A DNA stretch of 39,422 nucleotides from Hydrogenophaga sp. 2FB (GTDB taxonomy: Bacteria > Pseudomonadota > Gammaproteobacteria > Burkholderiales > Burkholderiaceae_C): positions 1 to 39,422 of the forward strand of contig NZ_SCML01000058.1 in the NCBI RefSeq assembly GCF_005503365.1, read 5' to 3'. The notes beneath the pieces are model-generated. The model saw only the letters and a program-made list of their open reading frames with translations, searched no databases and was not told the DNA's origin. This document shows positions 1-7,804 of the stretch, piece after piece. Numbering within the stretch: the stretch's first letter is position 1; every line of letters starts with the position of its first letter. Position numbers and translations under genes: made by a program.

Positions 1-36
1 CGGGTATGCGGGGTTGCATGGTGGAGGAAGTCTGCA

Positions 37-1284
37 TCAGAGTGCGGCCGGGCGGTGAACCGGGGGCAAATCCACCGCAGCGGGCAGTTCTTTGGCAATG
101 GGATCGGACGGGCGCCCACGCAGCTTTCGCCGCCAGGGCACCTCAACCAAACGATAACAAAGGACCGACAAGCCGACGGTGGCCAACAGCGCGATCGCGT
201 GCACCGGCGGCGTGCCCCATGAACCGAGGAGCTTCATGCTCAGCACGGTCACGACCGACCAGTGAACGATGTAGAGCGAGTAACTCGCCTCCCCCAGCAA
301 GACCAGCCACCGGTGCGCCAGCACGGGGCTCAGGCAGGTGGGGCCCGCGGCCACCGCGAGGATCACACCGACGAAGGGCAGGATGAACACCGCGTACTTG
401 GTGGAAACGTCGAGCAACCACAGCGCCGCGCTCGGGCCGCTGTAGTTCGGCACCATCACGCGCACCAGAATCACCAGCAGGCACAGCCCCAGCAGCAGGT
501 GCCTTCGACCCGCCGTGCGCAGGTGCGGCACAGCGCTGCCGCCCGCTTCCCGCGCCATCAGGAAACCAATGCCTGCCAGGCAACCCGCCAGGAACTCGCT
601 GTAACGCAGCACCGGGTTGTAGGTGATCACCAGGTATTGCGTGGTGCCGTCCACCCGCCAGAGGTAGTTCATGGCGTGGATCACCACGCCATACAAGGCC
701 GCGCCCAGGAGCACGGTGAGCAACATGGCGCCGACGAGCCACGTCCATGAACGCGCCCGTTTGCACAAGGCCGCGCACAGCCAGGGAAACGTGGCATAGA
801 AAAAGAACTCGGCCGCCACGCTCCACGCGGGCGTGTTCCAGAACATCGCAAACGGCACGGCCGGCACCCAGGCCTGCAAAGCCACCGCGTTCAACAACCA
901 CGACGCCCAGTAGGTGTGCGCCACCTCACCGAGCTGCCCCCCCGATGCGCGCTCCAGCAGGTGCCACGGTGTGTCCAGCAGCAGGCCGAGCAGATAGATC
1001 GGGTAGATCCGCGCCAGCCGGAAGCGCTGGAACCACCAGAACCGCGCATCGCTCACACCGCCGGCAAACCAGTCGCGGTACCGGTACGTGAGGATGAACC
1101 CGCTGAGCACGAAGAAGAAGGTGACACCGAACTGACCACCCACGATCAGCCGCCGCAAACCCTCCGGCAAGGGACCGAGCAGATCGCGGTAGTGCAGCAC
1201 CACCACGGCGAACGCGGCGAAGAAACGCAGGCTGGTGAGGGCGTGCAGCGCCGGGCGCTCCGGATGCGCAAGACGATCGGCCAA
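37..1284 (-). CDS. Membrane acyltransferase, OafA/YrhL (acyltransferase 3) family
   Basis: This is an integral membrane acyltransferase that would move an acyl group, often acetyl, onto a surface sugar or exported glycan. The N-terminal part reads ALTSLRFFAAFAVVVLHYRD, with the family histidine in the first membrane helix. It is followed by a GVTFFFVLSGFILTYRYRD stretch and about ten hydrophobic segments. I chose a TTG start at 1284 because AGAGGG lies 8 bases upstream and the conserved domain begins about 15 residues later. A GTG at 1452 is in frame but would add a low-complexity leader that runs into the neighbouring gene's upstream region. The length of about 415 aa fits the family. It is divergent from the DUF3617 gene. 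The acceptor substrate cannot be told from sequence, and no glycan biosynthesis gene is visible beside it. Confidence 0.85.
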   Translation of the reverse strand: MADRLAHPERPALHALTSLRFFAAFAVVVLHYRDLLGPLPEGLRRLIVGGQFGVTFFFVLSGFILTYRYRDWFAGGVSDARFWWFQRFRLARIYPIYLLGLLLDTPWHLLERASGGQLGEVAHTYWASWLLNAVALQAWVPAVPFAMFWNTPAWSVAAEFFFYATFPWLCAALCKRARSWTWLVGAMLLTVLLGAALYGVVIHAMNYLWRVDGTTQYLVITYNPVLRYSEFLAGCLAGIGFLMAREAGGSAVPHLRTAGRRHLLLGLCLLVILVRVMVPNYSGPSAALWLLDVSTKYAVFILPFVGVILAVAAGPTCLSPVLAHRWLVLLGEASYSLYIVHWSVVTVLSMKLLGSWGTPPVHAIALLATVGLSVLCYRLVEVPWRRKLRGRPSDPIAKELPAAVDLPPVHRPAAL

Positions 1285-1467
1285 GTGGTGTGCCCTCTGT
1301 GTGGTTCGTCCGGGGCAGCGCAGCTCGCCGCGACCGCCAGCCACGGATGTTAGGGCCGTGAACCCGATTTTTCCAGGTGCGCATGGGTTGAAAACGGCGC
1401 CCGACGGGTGCGCGTTGACAGCCCGGCCCACCTCCGCACAATGACCGCACACACTTCAGGAGCCCCC

Positions 1468-2016
1468 ATGACCCCCACCCGCACCGCCTTGCTCGCCTGC
1501 ACCTTCGCCCTCTGCGCCACGGCCCAGGCCCAGACCAGCGTCAAACCCGGCCTGTGGGAAATGCAGAGCAAGATGGGTGGCAATCCGCAGATGGACCAGG
1601 CCATGGCCGAGATGCAAAAACAGATGGCCGGCATGCCGCCCGCGCAACGCAAGCAGATGGAGGACATGCTGGCCAAGCAGGGCATGGCCATGCCGAGCGC
1701 GGCGGCGGGCGGCGGCATGAACACCAGGCTCTGCATCACGCCCGAGATGGCCGCGAAGCAGGACCTGCCGGTGCAGGAAAAAGGCGATTGCACCAACACC
1801 GTCACCTCGCGCAGCGGCAATGTGGTCAAGATGAGCTTCGTCTGCAAGAACCCGCCCTCCAGCGGCGAGGGCACCTACACCTTCAACGGCGACACGGCCT
1901 ACACCATGAAGATGCAGATGAAGTCCATGCACCAGGGCAAGCCGCAGAACATGACCATGGACGGCAGCGGCAAATGGCTCGCCGCGTCCTGCGGCAACAT
2001 CAAGCCGGTGAAGTGA
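1468..2016 (+). CDS. DUF3617 family periplasmic protein
   Basis: This is a small exported protein of about 182 aa. It has a cleavable signal peptide (ALLACTFALCATAQA) followed by SVKPGLWEMQSKM, the typical opening of DUF3617 proteins. A methionine- and glutamine-rich stretch follows, then three cysteines near CITPEMAA, GDCTNT and FVCKNP that could form disulfides in the periplasm. The function of the family is unknown. The start at 1468 is supported by AGGAG 5 bases upstream and by the signal peptide; an in-frame ATG at 1441 would push the signal peptide inward. The 3' end overlaps the convergent yggS gene by 17 bases, so the two transcripts must be complementary at their ends. Confidence 0.85.
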   Translation: MTPTRTALLACTFALCATAQAQTSVKPGLWEMQSKMGGNPQMDQAMAEMQKQMAGMPPAQRKQMEDMLAKQGMAMPSAAAGGGMNTRLCITPEMAAKQDLPVQEKGDCTNTVTSRSGNVVKMSFVCKNPPSSGEGTYTFNGDTAYTMKMQMKSMHQGKPQNMTMDGSGKWLAASCGNIKPVK

Positions 2017-2722
2017 CCTTGCCGGGTCGGCCGCCGAACACCGCCCGCCCCACGCGCACCATCGTCGACCCGGCCGCCACCGCCGCTTCCAGATCGTCGC
2101 TCATGCCCATGGACAAGGTGTCGAGCGCGAAGCCGTCGTCGTTGAGGCGCTCGAACAATCCGCGCGCCTGCAGGAACAAGGCTTGCTGCGCTTCGAAGCC
2201 CTCGGCCGGCTCGGGAATGCACATCAGGCCGCGCAACCGCAACCGGGGCAAGGCAGCGACGGCCTCGGCCAGTGGAAGCAAGGCGTTCGGGGCAACGCCC
2301 GATTTCGTCAGGCCACCGTCCACGTTCACCTGCAGGCACACCTGCAGCGGCGGCATGTCTTCGGGGCGTTGCTCGCTGAGGCGCTGCGCGATCTTCAAAC
2401 GGTCCACCGACTGCATCCAGTCGAAATGCGTGGCGACCAGCCGGGTCTTGTTGCTTTGCACGGGACCGATGCAATGCCATTCGATGAGGTCGCCCTGCAA
2501 CGCAGCGGACTCGCGCAAAGCGAGGATCTTCTCGACCCCTTCCTGCACGTAGTTTTCGCCGAATGAACGCTGACCGGCAGCCTGAGCCTGACGAACGGCG
2601 TCGGGGCCGAAGGTCTTGGAAACCGCCAGCAGGGAGACCTCCTCCACCTCACGTCCAGCCTGTGCACACGCCCGCGCGATTCGCTCGCGCAAGCCTTGGA
2701 GATTGCCTTCAATCGTCGTCAT
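2000..2722 (-). CDS. yggS: YggS/PLPBP family pyridoxal-phosphate homeostasis protein
   Basis: This PLP-binding protein of about 240 aa has no known catalytic turnover. The family keeps free pyridoxal phosphate low and affects amino-acid and keto-acid balance. The PLP lysine lies in LLAVSKTFG near residue 36. Other family marks are RSFGENYVQE, WHCIGPVQSNK, the LQVNVDGGLTKSG segment and the C-terminal LSMGMSDDLEAAVAAGSTMVRVGRAVFG that grips the phosphate. Length and motifs are normal. It is divergent from pilT with only 39 bases between start codons, an arrangement also known in Pseudomonas. Its 3' end overlaps the DUF3617 gene on the other strand. Confidence 0.95.
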   Translation of the reverse strand: MTTIEGNLQGLRERIARACAQAGREVEEVSLLAVSKTFGPDAVRQAQAAGQRSFGENYVQEGVEKILALRESAALQGDLIEWHCIGPVQSNKTRLVATHFDWMQSVDRLKIAQRLSEQRPEDMPPLQVCLQVNVDGGLTKSGVAPNALLPLAEAVAALPRLRLRGLMCIPEPAEGFEAQQALFLQARGLFERLNDDGFALDTLSMGMSDDLEAAVAAGSTMVRVGRAVFGGRPGKVTSPA

Positions 2723-2725
2723 AAT
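2696..2725 (+). promoter_or_regulatory. Possible sigma-70 promoter for pilT
   Basis: TTGGAG at 2696-2701 and CATAAT at 2720-2725 are separated by 18 bases. This would start transcription near 2732, about 30 bases before the pilT start codon. The elements lie over the first codons of the divergent yggS gene. This is a pattern match only, in AT-richer DNA than its surroundings. Confidence 0.35.
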
Positions 2726-2761
2726 CTGCCGTCATACCTCAACACCGCACGGACGTCCCGG

Positions 2762-3805
2762 ATGGATATCACCCAACTGCTTGCCTTCAGCGTCAAGAAC
2801 AAAGCATCGGATCTTCACCTCTCGGCCGGCCTGCCACCCATGATACGGGTGCATGGCGACGTGCGGCGCATCAACGTCGAACCGCTGGACCACAAGATGG
2901 TCCACAGCATGGTGTACGACATCATGAACGACAACCAGCGCAAGCACTACGAAGAGTTCCTGGAGTGCGACTTCTCGTTCGAGATCGAAGGCCTGGCGCG
3001 TTTTCGCGTCAACGCGTTCAACCACAACCGGGGCGCCGGCGCGGTGTTCCGCACGATTCCCAGCAAGATCCTCACGCTCGAGCAACTCAACGCGCCCAAG
3101 ATCTTTGGTGACCTGGCGCTGCGTCCGCGCGGTCTGGTGCTGGTGACCGGCCCCACGGGTTCGGGCAAATCGACCACCCTGGCCGGCATGGTCAACCACC
3201 TCAACGAAACCGAGTACGGCCACATCCTGACCGTGGAAGACCCGGTGGAGTTCGTGCACGAGTCCAAGAAGTGCCTGGTGAACCAGCGCGAGGTCGGCCC
3301 GCACACCTTGAGCTTTGCCAACGCACTGCGCTCGGCCCTGCGCGAAGACCCGGACGCGATCCTGGTGGGCGAAATGCGCGACCTGGAAACCATCCGCCTG
3401 GCCATGACCGCGGCCGAGACGGGCCACCTGGTGTTCGGCACATTGCACACCTCGAGCGCGGCCAAGACGATCGACCGGATCATCGACGTGTTCCCGGCCG
3501 AAGAGAAAGACATGGTGCGCGCGATGTTGTCCGAATCGCTGGTGGCGGTGATCTCGCAAACGCTGTGCAAAACCAAGGACGGCTCGGGCCGTGTGGCCGC
3601 GCACGAGATCATGCTGGGCACCAGCGCCATCCGCAACCTGATCCGCGAAGCCAAGGTGGCACAGATGTACTCGACCATCCAGACCAGCAACAGCGTGGGC
3701 ATGCAGACGCTGGATCAGAACCTGACCGATCTGGTGAAACGCAACGTGATCAGCCCCGCGGAAGCGCGTGGCAAGGCCAAGATTCCCGAGAACTTCCCCG
3801 GTTGA
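2762..3805 (+). CDS. pilT: Type IV pilus retraction ATPase PilT
   Basis: This hexameric cytoplasmic ATPase depolymerises type IV pili and powers twitching motility and DNA uptake. Within its 347 aa are the N-terminal PAS-like domain with SDLHLSAG (residues 16-23), Walker A GPTGSGKST (about 130-138), the Asp box TVEDPVE (about 157-163), Walker B DAILVGEMRD (about 198-207), a His box ETGHLVFGTLHT, and the PilT-specific AIRNLIRE motif near the C terminus. The last is the main reason to call it PilT and not PilB or PilU. The start at 2762 gives the standard MDITQLL N terminus; no strong ribosome binding site is visible. pilU follows 75 bases downstream. Confidence 0.97.
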   Translation: MDITQLLAFSVKNKASDLHLSAGLPPMIRVHGDVRRINVEPLDHKMVHSMVYDIMNDNQRKHYEEFLECDFSFEIEGLARFRVNAFNHNRGAGAVFRTIPSKILTLEQLNAPKIFGDLALRPRGLVLVTGPTGSGKSTTLAGMVNHLNETEYGHILTVEDPVEFVHESKKCLVNQREVGPHTLSFANALRSALREDPDAILVGEMRDLETIRLAMTAAETGHLVFGTLHTSSAAKTIDRIIDVFPAEEKDMVRAMLSESLVAVISQTLCKTKDGSGRVAAHEIMLGTSAIRNLIREAKVAQMYSTIQTSNSVGMQTLDQNLTDLVKRNVISPAEARGKAKIPENFPG

Positions 3806-3880
3806 GCATGATGGGTTCCCTGCCCCATCGGCGGTCTCGCTGGCGCAGCGGCCCACACACCTGAGCACAAGGACAGATTC

Positions 3881-5017
3881 ATGGAACGCGACCAGGCATC
3901 CAAATTCATCAACGATCTGCTGCGTCTTATGCTCAGCCGCGGTGGCAGCGACCTGTTTCTCACGGCCGAATTTCCGCCTGCGATCAAGGTGGACGGCGCA
4001 GTCGTCAAGGTCTCGCCGCAGCCGCTGAATGCCACGCACACGCTGGCCTTGGCGCGCTCGATCATGAACGACAAGCAGGCCGCGGAATTCGAGCGCACGA
4101 AGGAATGCAACTTCGCGATCGCTCCGCCCGCCGTTGGGCGCTTTCGCGTGAGCGCCTTTGTTCAGCAAGGCAAGGTGGGCATGGTGCTGCGCACGATTCC
4201 CGCCGTGCTGCCCTCCATCGACAAGCTCGGCTTGCCCCAGGTGCTCAAGGACGTAGTGCTGTCCAAGCGGGGTCTGTGCATCCTGGTGGGCGCGACGGGT
4301 TCGGGCAAGTCGACCTCGCTGGCGGCCATGGTGGACTGGCGCAACGAAAACACACACGGCCACATCATCACCATCGAAGACCCGGTGGAGTTCGTGCACC
4401 CGCACAAGAATTGCGTGGTGACGCAGCGCGAAGTGGGCCTGGACACGGACAGCTGGGAAGCCGCGCTGAAGAACACGCTGCGCCAGGCGCCCGACGTGAT
4501 TCTGATGGGCGAGATCCGCGACCGCGAAACCATGGAGCACGCGATCCAGTTCTCGGAAACCGGTCACCTCTGCCTGGCCACCTTGCACGCCAACAGCGCC
4601 AATCAGGCGTTGGACCGGATCATCAACTTCTTCCCCGAGGAACGCCGCTCGCAGTTGTTGATGGACTTGTCGCTGAACCTGCGCGCGCTGATCTCGCAGC
4701 GTCTGGTCCCGCGCCAGGACGCCAAAGGCCGGCATGCCGTGGTCGAGATCATGCTGAATTCGCCGCTGATCTCGGACCTGATCTTCAAGGGCGACGTGGC
4801 CGAGATCAAAGAGATCATGAAGAAGAGCACCCAGATGGGCATGCAAACCTTCGACCAGGCCCTCTTCAACGCCTTCGAGGCCAACGTCATCACGCTGGAA
4901 GACGCCCTGCGCAACGCGGACTCGCTCAACGACCTGCGCCTGCAGATCAAGCTCAACAGCCAGCGCGCCAAGTCGCTCGACCTGGCGGCAGGCACCGAAC
5001 ACCTCACGATCATTTGA
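3881..5017 (+). CDS. pilU: Type IV pilus retraction ATPase paralogue PilU
   Basis: This PilT-like ATPase of 378 aa assists PilT under high load and is usually dispensable alone. It has SDLFLTAEFPPAIKVDG at the N terminus, Walker A GATGSGKST, the Asp box TIEDPVEFVH, Walker B DVILMGEIRD and a His box ETGHLCLATLHA. It lacks the AIRNLIRE motif of PilT and has SPLISDLIFKGD in that place, plus a C-terminal extension ending in a helical, basic tail. These features separate it from pilT. It lies directly downstream of pilT in the same orientation, as in other Gram-negative bacteria. A hairpin repeat begins on the base after its stop codon. Confidence 0.95.
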   Translation: MERDQASKFINDLLRLMLSRGGSDLFLTAEFPPAIKVDGAVVKVSPQPLNATHTLALARSIMNDKQAAEFERTKECNFAIAPPAVGRFRVSAFVQQGKVGMVLRTIPAVLPSIDKLGLPQVLKDVVLSKRGLCILVGATGSGKSTSLAAMVDWRNENTHGHIITIEDPVEFVHPHKNCVVTQREVGLDTDSWEAALKNTLRQAPDVILMGEIRDRETMEHAIQFSETGHLCLATLHANSANQALDRIINFFPEERRSQLLMDLSLNLRALISQRLVPRQDAKGRHAVVEIMLNSPLISDLIFKGDVAEIKEIMKKSTQMGMQTFDQALFNAFEANVITLEDALRNADSLNDLRLQIKLNSQRAKSLDLAAGTEHLTII

Positions 5018-5105
5018 CCCCCCCGCGCCGCGCCTGCGGCGCGTCACCCCCTCCAGGGGGCAATGCGTGCGGCCCGGCAAAGCCGGTTCCGCCGCATTTC
5101 TGGAA
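5018..5105. repeat. Structured post-stop repeat, copy 1
   Basis: This element starts immediately after the pilU stop codon and contains three inverted repeats in a row. They are CGCCGCGCCTGCGGCG (about 5026-5041), CCCCCTCCAGGGGG (5047-5060), and a long hairpin with core CCGGCAAAGCCGG (5074-5086) and outer arms AATGCG/CGCATT. It ends in TTTCTGGAA. A second copy lies at 9870-9952 with the same order of hairpins. The first two hairpins are GC-rich and may end transcription, but no T-tract follows. I believe related elements are dispersed in Comamonadaceae genomes. Confidence 0.8.
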
Positions 5106-5128
5106 CTTCACCCGAGAGACTTTTTCCC

Positions 5129-6031
5129 ATGAGCAGCATTGCAGAACGCACCTACGAAACCATCCCCGCTCACAAAGTCGCCTTCATCGGACTGGGCGTC
5201 ATGGGCTATCCCATGGCGGGCCATCTCGCTCGCGCCGGGCATTCGGTGACGGTCTACAACCGATCGGCCGGCAAGGCGGTGGCGTGGGTGGCCGCATTTG
5301 GCGGCGCGCACAAGTCCACGCCGCGTGAAGCCGCGCAGGGGGCCGACATCGTGTTCGCTTGCGTGGGCAACGACGACGACCTGCGCGCCGTCACCCTCGG
5401 CGCCGATGGCGCCTTCGCGGGCATGGCGCCCGGCGCGATCTTCGTGGACCACACCACCGCCTCGGCCGACGTGGCGCGCGAGCTTTACGCGGCGGCCAAG
5501 ACCCTGGGCCTGTCGTTCATCGACGCGCCGGTTTCTGGCGGCCAGGCCGGCGCGCAGAACGGTGCGCTCACAGTGATGTGCGGTGGCGATGCGCCCACGT
5601 TCGAGGCTGTCACGCCCATCGCCATGGCCTTCTCGCGCGCCTTCACGCGCATGGGCGAAAGCGGGGCGGGCCAGCTCACCAAGATGGTCAACCAGGTCTG
5701 CATCGCCGGCCTGGTGCAAGGCCTGTCCGAGGCCATCGCCTTCGGCCAGAAAGCCGGGCTGGACATGAACCAGGTGCTCGACGTGATCGGCAAAGGCGCG
5801 GCGCAAAGCTGGCAGCTCGACAACCGCGGCAAAACCATGGTGGCCGACAAGTTCGACTTCGGCTTCGCCGTGGACTGGATGCGCAAGGACCTCGGCCTGG
5901 TGCTCGAGGAAGCCAAGCGCAACGGCGCGCGGCTGCCGGTGACCGCGCTGGTGGACCAGTTCTATGCCGACGTGCAGGCCATGGGCGGCCAGCGGTTCGA
6001 CACCTCCAGCCTCATCAAGCGCTTGAAGTAG
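5129..6031 (+). CDS. NAD(P)-dependent beta-hydroxyacid dehydrogenase (3-hydroxyisobutyrate dehydrogenase / tartronate semialdehyde reductase type)
   Basis: This soluble oxidoreductase of about 300 aa interconverts a beta-hydroxyacid and its semialdehyde. The N-terminal Rossmann fold has VAFIGLGVMGYPMAGHLAR, with the GxGxxG loop and the downstream VYNRS that suggests NADP preference. The family substrate motif is DAPVSGGQAGAQNGALTVM, and the catalytic lysine is in GQLTKMVNQV. The start at 5129 follows the repeat element; an upstream in-frame ATG at 5063 lies inside that repeat and is unlikely. Substrates of this family (3-hydroxyisobutyrate, glycerate, or larger acids) cannot be separated by eye. 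It is convergent with dolP, with only 16 bases between stop codons. Confidence 0.9.
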   Translation: MSSIAERTYETIPAHKVAFIGLGVMGYPMAGHLARAGHSVTVYNRSAGKAVAWVAAFGGAHKSTPREAAQGADIVFACVGNDDDLRAVTLGADGAFAGMAPGAIFVDHTTASADVARELYAAAKTLGLSFIDAPVSGGQAGAQNGALTVMCGGDAPTFEAVTPIAMAFSRAFTRMGESGAGQLTKMVNQVCIAGLVQGLSEAIAFGQKAGLDMNQVLDVIGKGAAQSWQLDNRGKTMVADKFDFGFAVDWMRKDLGLVLEEAKRNGARLPVTALVDQFYADVQAMGGQRFDTSSLIKRLK

Positions 6032-6047
6032 GCGCCGCCTTTGCGCC

Positions 6048-6719
6048 TTATTTGTTCGCGCCGCTTTCTGGCGCGGGCTGCTTGAGCGCGTTCAGGTTGG
6101 CGAGTTCCTGCTCGGTGATGATCTCGAGCACGCGCACCACGCGACCCACACCCTGCGTGTTGCGTGCGATGTCGGTGGCACGGTCCGCCTCACGCTGCGT
6201 CACGCGACCCATCAGGTACACCGTGCCGCGCTCGGTGATCACCTTGAAGGCGCTGGCGGACAGGTCCTTCGCATCGACCAGCGAGGCCTTCAGGCGGCCG
6301 GTGATCAAGGTGTCGGCCGCGCGTTCCTTGAACGACGGGCTGTTGGTCACCTCGAGTTCGTTGATGACTTCCCTGACGTTCTCCACGCCCGAGACGAGCT
6401 GCGTGATCTGCGTCTTGACCGCGTCGCTCGCGGCTTCACCGGTGATCAACACGCGGCGGTTGTAGCTGGAGATCGAATAACGCGCACGCGCATCACCCAG
6501 CGCGTCTTTCACGCGGTTGGTGGCGCGCAACTCGATGCCCTGGTCGTCGAGCTGCGCGCCCGACGTGCGCCGGTCCACCGCCACGATCGCGCCCACGGCG
6601 GCGCCACCCAGCATGAGCGGCGCGCAGGCACTCAGCGTCGCGCCCAGCGCGGCCACGGCCAGGGTGGCAGCGGCAATGCGGCGAAAGGATGTGGTCATGG
6701 TCATCTTCTGTTGGCTCAT
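6048..6719 (-). CDS. dolP: Outer-membrane lipoprotein with two BON domains (DolP/YraP-like)
   Basis: This protein of about 223 aa is expected on the inner face of the outer membrane, where DolP supports envelope integrity at anionic lipid sites. The signal peptide ends in a lipobox LSAC near residue 32. Two BON domains follow, marked by NRVKDALGDARARYSISSYNRRVLITGEA and GRLKASLVDAKDLSASAFKVITERGTVYLMGRV. The start codon ATG at 6719 overlaps the stop codon of the SIS-domain gene as ATGA, with GGAG 8 bases upstream; internal ATGs at 6704 and 6698 are alternatives. The neighbourhood diaA-dolP with yraN and rsmI matches the E. coli yra locus, which supports the name. Confidence 0.88.
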   Translation of the reverse strand: MSQQKMTMTTSFRRIAAATLAVAALGATLSACAPLMLGGAAVGAIVAVDRRTSGAQLDDQGIELRATNRVKDALGDARARYSISSYNRRVLITGEAASDAVKTQITQLVSGVENVREVINELEVTNSPSFKERAADTLITGRLKASLVDAKDLSASAFKVITERGTVYLMGRVTQREADRATDIARNTQGVGRVVRVLEIITEQELANLNALKQPAPESGANK

Positions 6720-7336
6720 GAAGCGTTCTCCATAGTGATGTTGGATTCGTCGGGCAGGCCCAGCAACTGGGCGTCCACACCGTCGCAAATGCAGTGCAGC
6801 ACGAGGTGGTGCACTTCGAGAATGCGGGCCGGCAACTCGTGCGGCACACACAGGTGCACGTCGGTGTCGCGCAGCAGGTGGCCCAGTCGGCCGCCGCGCG
6901 CACCGGTCAGCGCCACCACGATCATGTCGCGCTCGTGCGCGGCTTCGACAGCGGCCACCACATTGGCCGAGTTGCCGGTGGTCGAGAGCACCAGCAGCAC
7001 GTCGCCGCTCTGGCCCAGCGCACGCACCTGGCGGGAAAACACCGAACGCCCGTCGAAGTCGGTGGCAATGCCGGTGAGCACCGCCGCGTCGGCCGCCAGG
7101 GACAGGGCCGCCAGCTCGGGCCGTTCGCGCTCGTAGCGGCCCATGAAGCTGGCCGCGAAGTGCTGTGCGGCCGAAGCCGACGCGCCGTTGCCGCACGCCA
7201 GCACCTTGCCGCCCCCGGTGACGCTGGCCAGCACCGCCGCGATGGCGGACTCGACCAGGGGCGCGAGGGACTGCGCGCACTGGTACTTCAGGTCGGCGCT
7301 GTCGATGAACTGTTGTTGTATGCGTTGCAGAAGCAT
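6716..7336 (-). CDS. diaA: SIS-domain protein, DiaA/GmhA type
   Basis: This soluble protein of about 206 aa has one sugar isomerase (SIS) fold: GGGKVLACGNGASASAAQHFAASFMGRYERERP near the N terminus and VLLVLSTTGNSANVVAA in the middle. The two best relatives are DiaA, which binds DnaA and promotes replication initiation, and GmhA, the sedoheptulose-7-phosphate isomerase of LPS heptose synthesis. Context decides for DiaA: dolP overlaps it downstream by four bases and yraN lies 27 bases upstream, the order seen around E. coli diaA. No heptose gene is nearby. Enzymatic activity cannot be excluded. Confidence 0.85.
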   Translation of the reverse strand: MLLQRIQQQFIDSADLKYQCAQSLAPLVESAIAAVLASVTGGGKVLACGNGASASAAQHFAASFMGRYERERPELAALSLAADAAVLTGIATDFDGRSVFSRQVRALGQSGDVLLVLSTTGNSANVVAAVEAAHERDMIVVALTGARGGRLGHLLRDTDVHLCVPHELPARILEVHHLVLHCICDGVDAQLLGLPDESNITMENAS

Positions 7337-7363
7337 GGCGCGATCATAGCGGCGGGGGGTGTA

Positions 7364-7804
7364 TCAAAATGCGGCGGATGCATCAAATGCCGCGCGAATC
7401 CATTCGAGTTTCGGTGGTGTCGTCGGGGCAAGCGGCGTTCCTTCCAGCAACACCACGTCGAAGCGGCATGGAGGTTCTGAGCCGAGTCGCAGCAAAAAGT
7501 GCCGCGCCGCGAACACAATGCGGCGCTGTTTCACACCGGTGATGCTGGCGCCCGCGCCGCCCTGGCGCTGGCTCGCGCGCTGGCGCACCTCGACGAAGAC
7601 CAGCGTGCCATCGCGCTCGCGCATAATCAAATCGACTTCGCCGCCACCCCGGCCCGGGGTCTTGAAGTTGCGCTGCACCAGCTTCAGGCCGTGCTGCTGC
7701 AGGTGCGCCAAGGCCAGCGCTTCGGCGGCGTCGCCCCGGTTTTTTGTGGTGCCCGCACCCACACCGGTCGGGCCCGGCATCCCTTGTTTTCTGGAACTCC
7801 ACAT
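7364..7804 (-). CDS. yraN: YraN family (UPF0102) nuclease-fold protein
   Basis: This is a small protein of about 146 aa with a restriction-endonuclease-like fold. Key segments are RGDAAEALALAHLQQHGLKLVQRNF, then GGGEVDLIMRERDGTLVFVEVRQR, which carries the E..D...E..V.VK/R-type active site residues, and the basic stretch TGVKQRRIVFAARHFL. Its cellular role is not settled; a DNA-processing role is likely from the fold. I chose ATG at 7804 because GGAGAG lies 10 bases upstream. Other candidates are 7822 and 7780. The chosen start shares its first base with the TTG start of the divergent rsmI gene. Confidence 0.85.
   Translation of the reverse strand: MWSSRKQGMPGPTGVGAGTTKNRGDAAEALALAHLQQHGLKLVQRNFKTPGRGGGEVDLIMRERDGTLVFVEVRQRASQRQGGAGASITGVKQRRIVFAARHFLLRLGSEPPCRFDVVLLEGTPLAPTTPPKLEWIRAAFDASAAF

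Noticed and set aside
2732..5080. Long open frame of 782 codons on the minus strand across pilT and pilU
   Set aside because: It is antisense to two clear ATPase genes and its translation is histidine-, arginine- and glutamine-rich, the usual shadow of a GC-rich gene.
5119..5128. T-run before the dehydrogenase gene as a terminator of pilU
   Set aside because: It is only five T residues, is separated from the repeat hairpins, and sits where the ribosome binding region of the next gene is expected.
6716..7336. Naming the SIS protein phosphoheptose isomerase GmhA
   Set aside because: No heptose or LPS core genes are near, and the yraN-diaA-dolP order favours DiaA.
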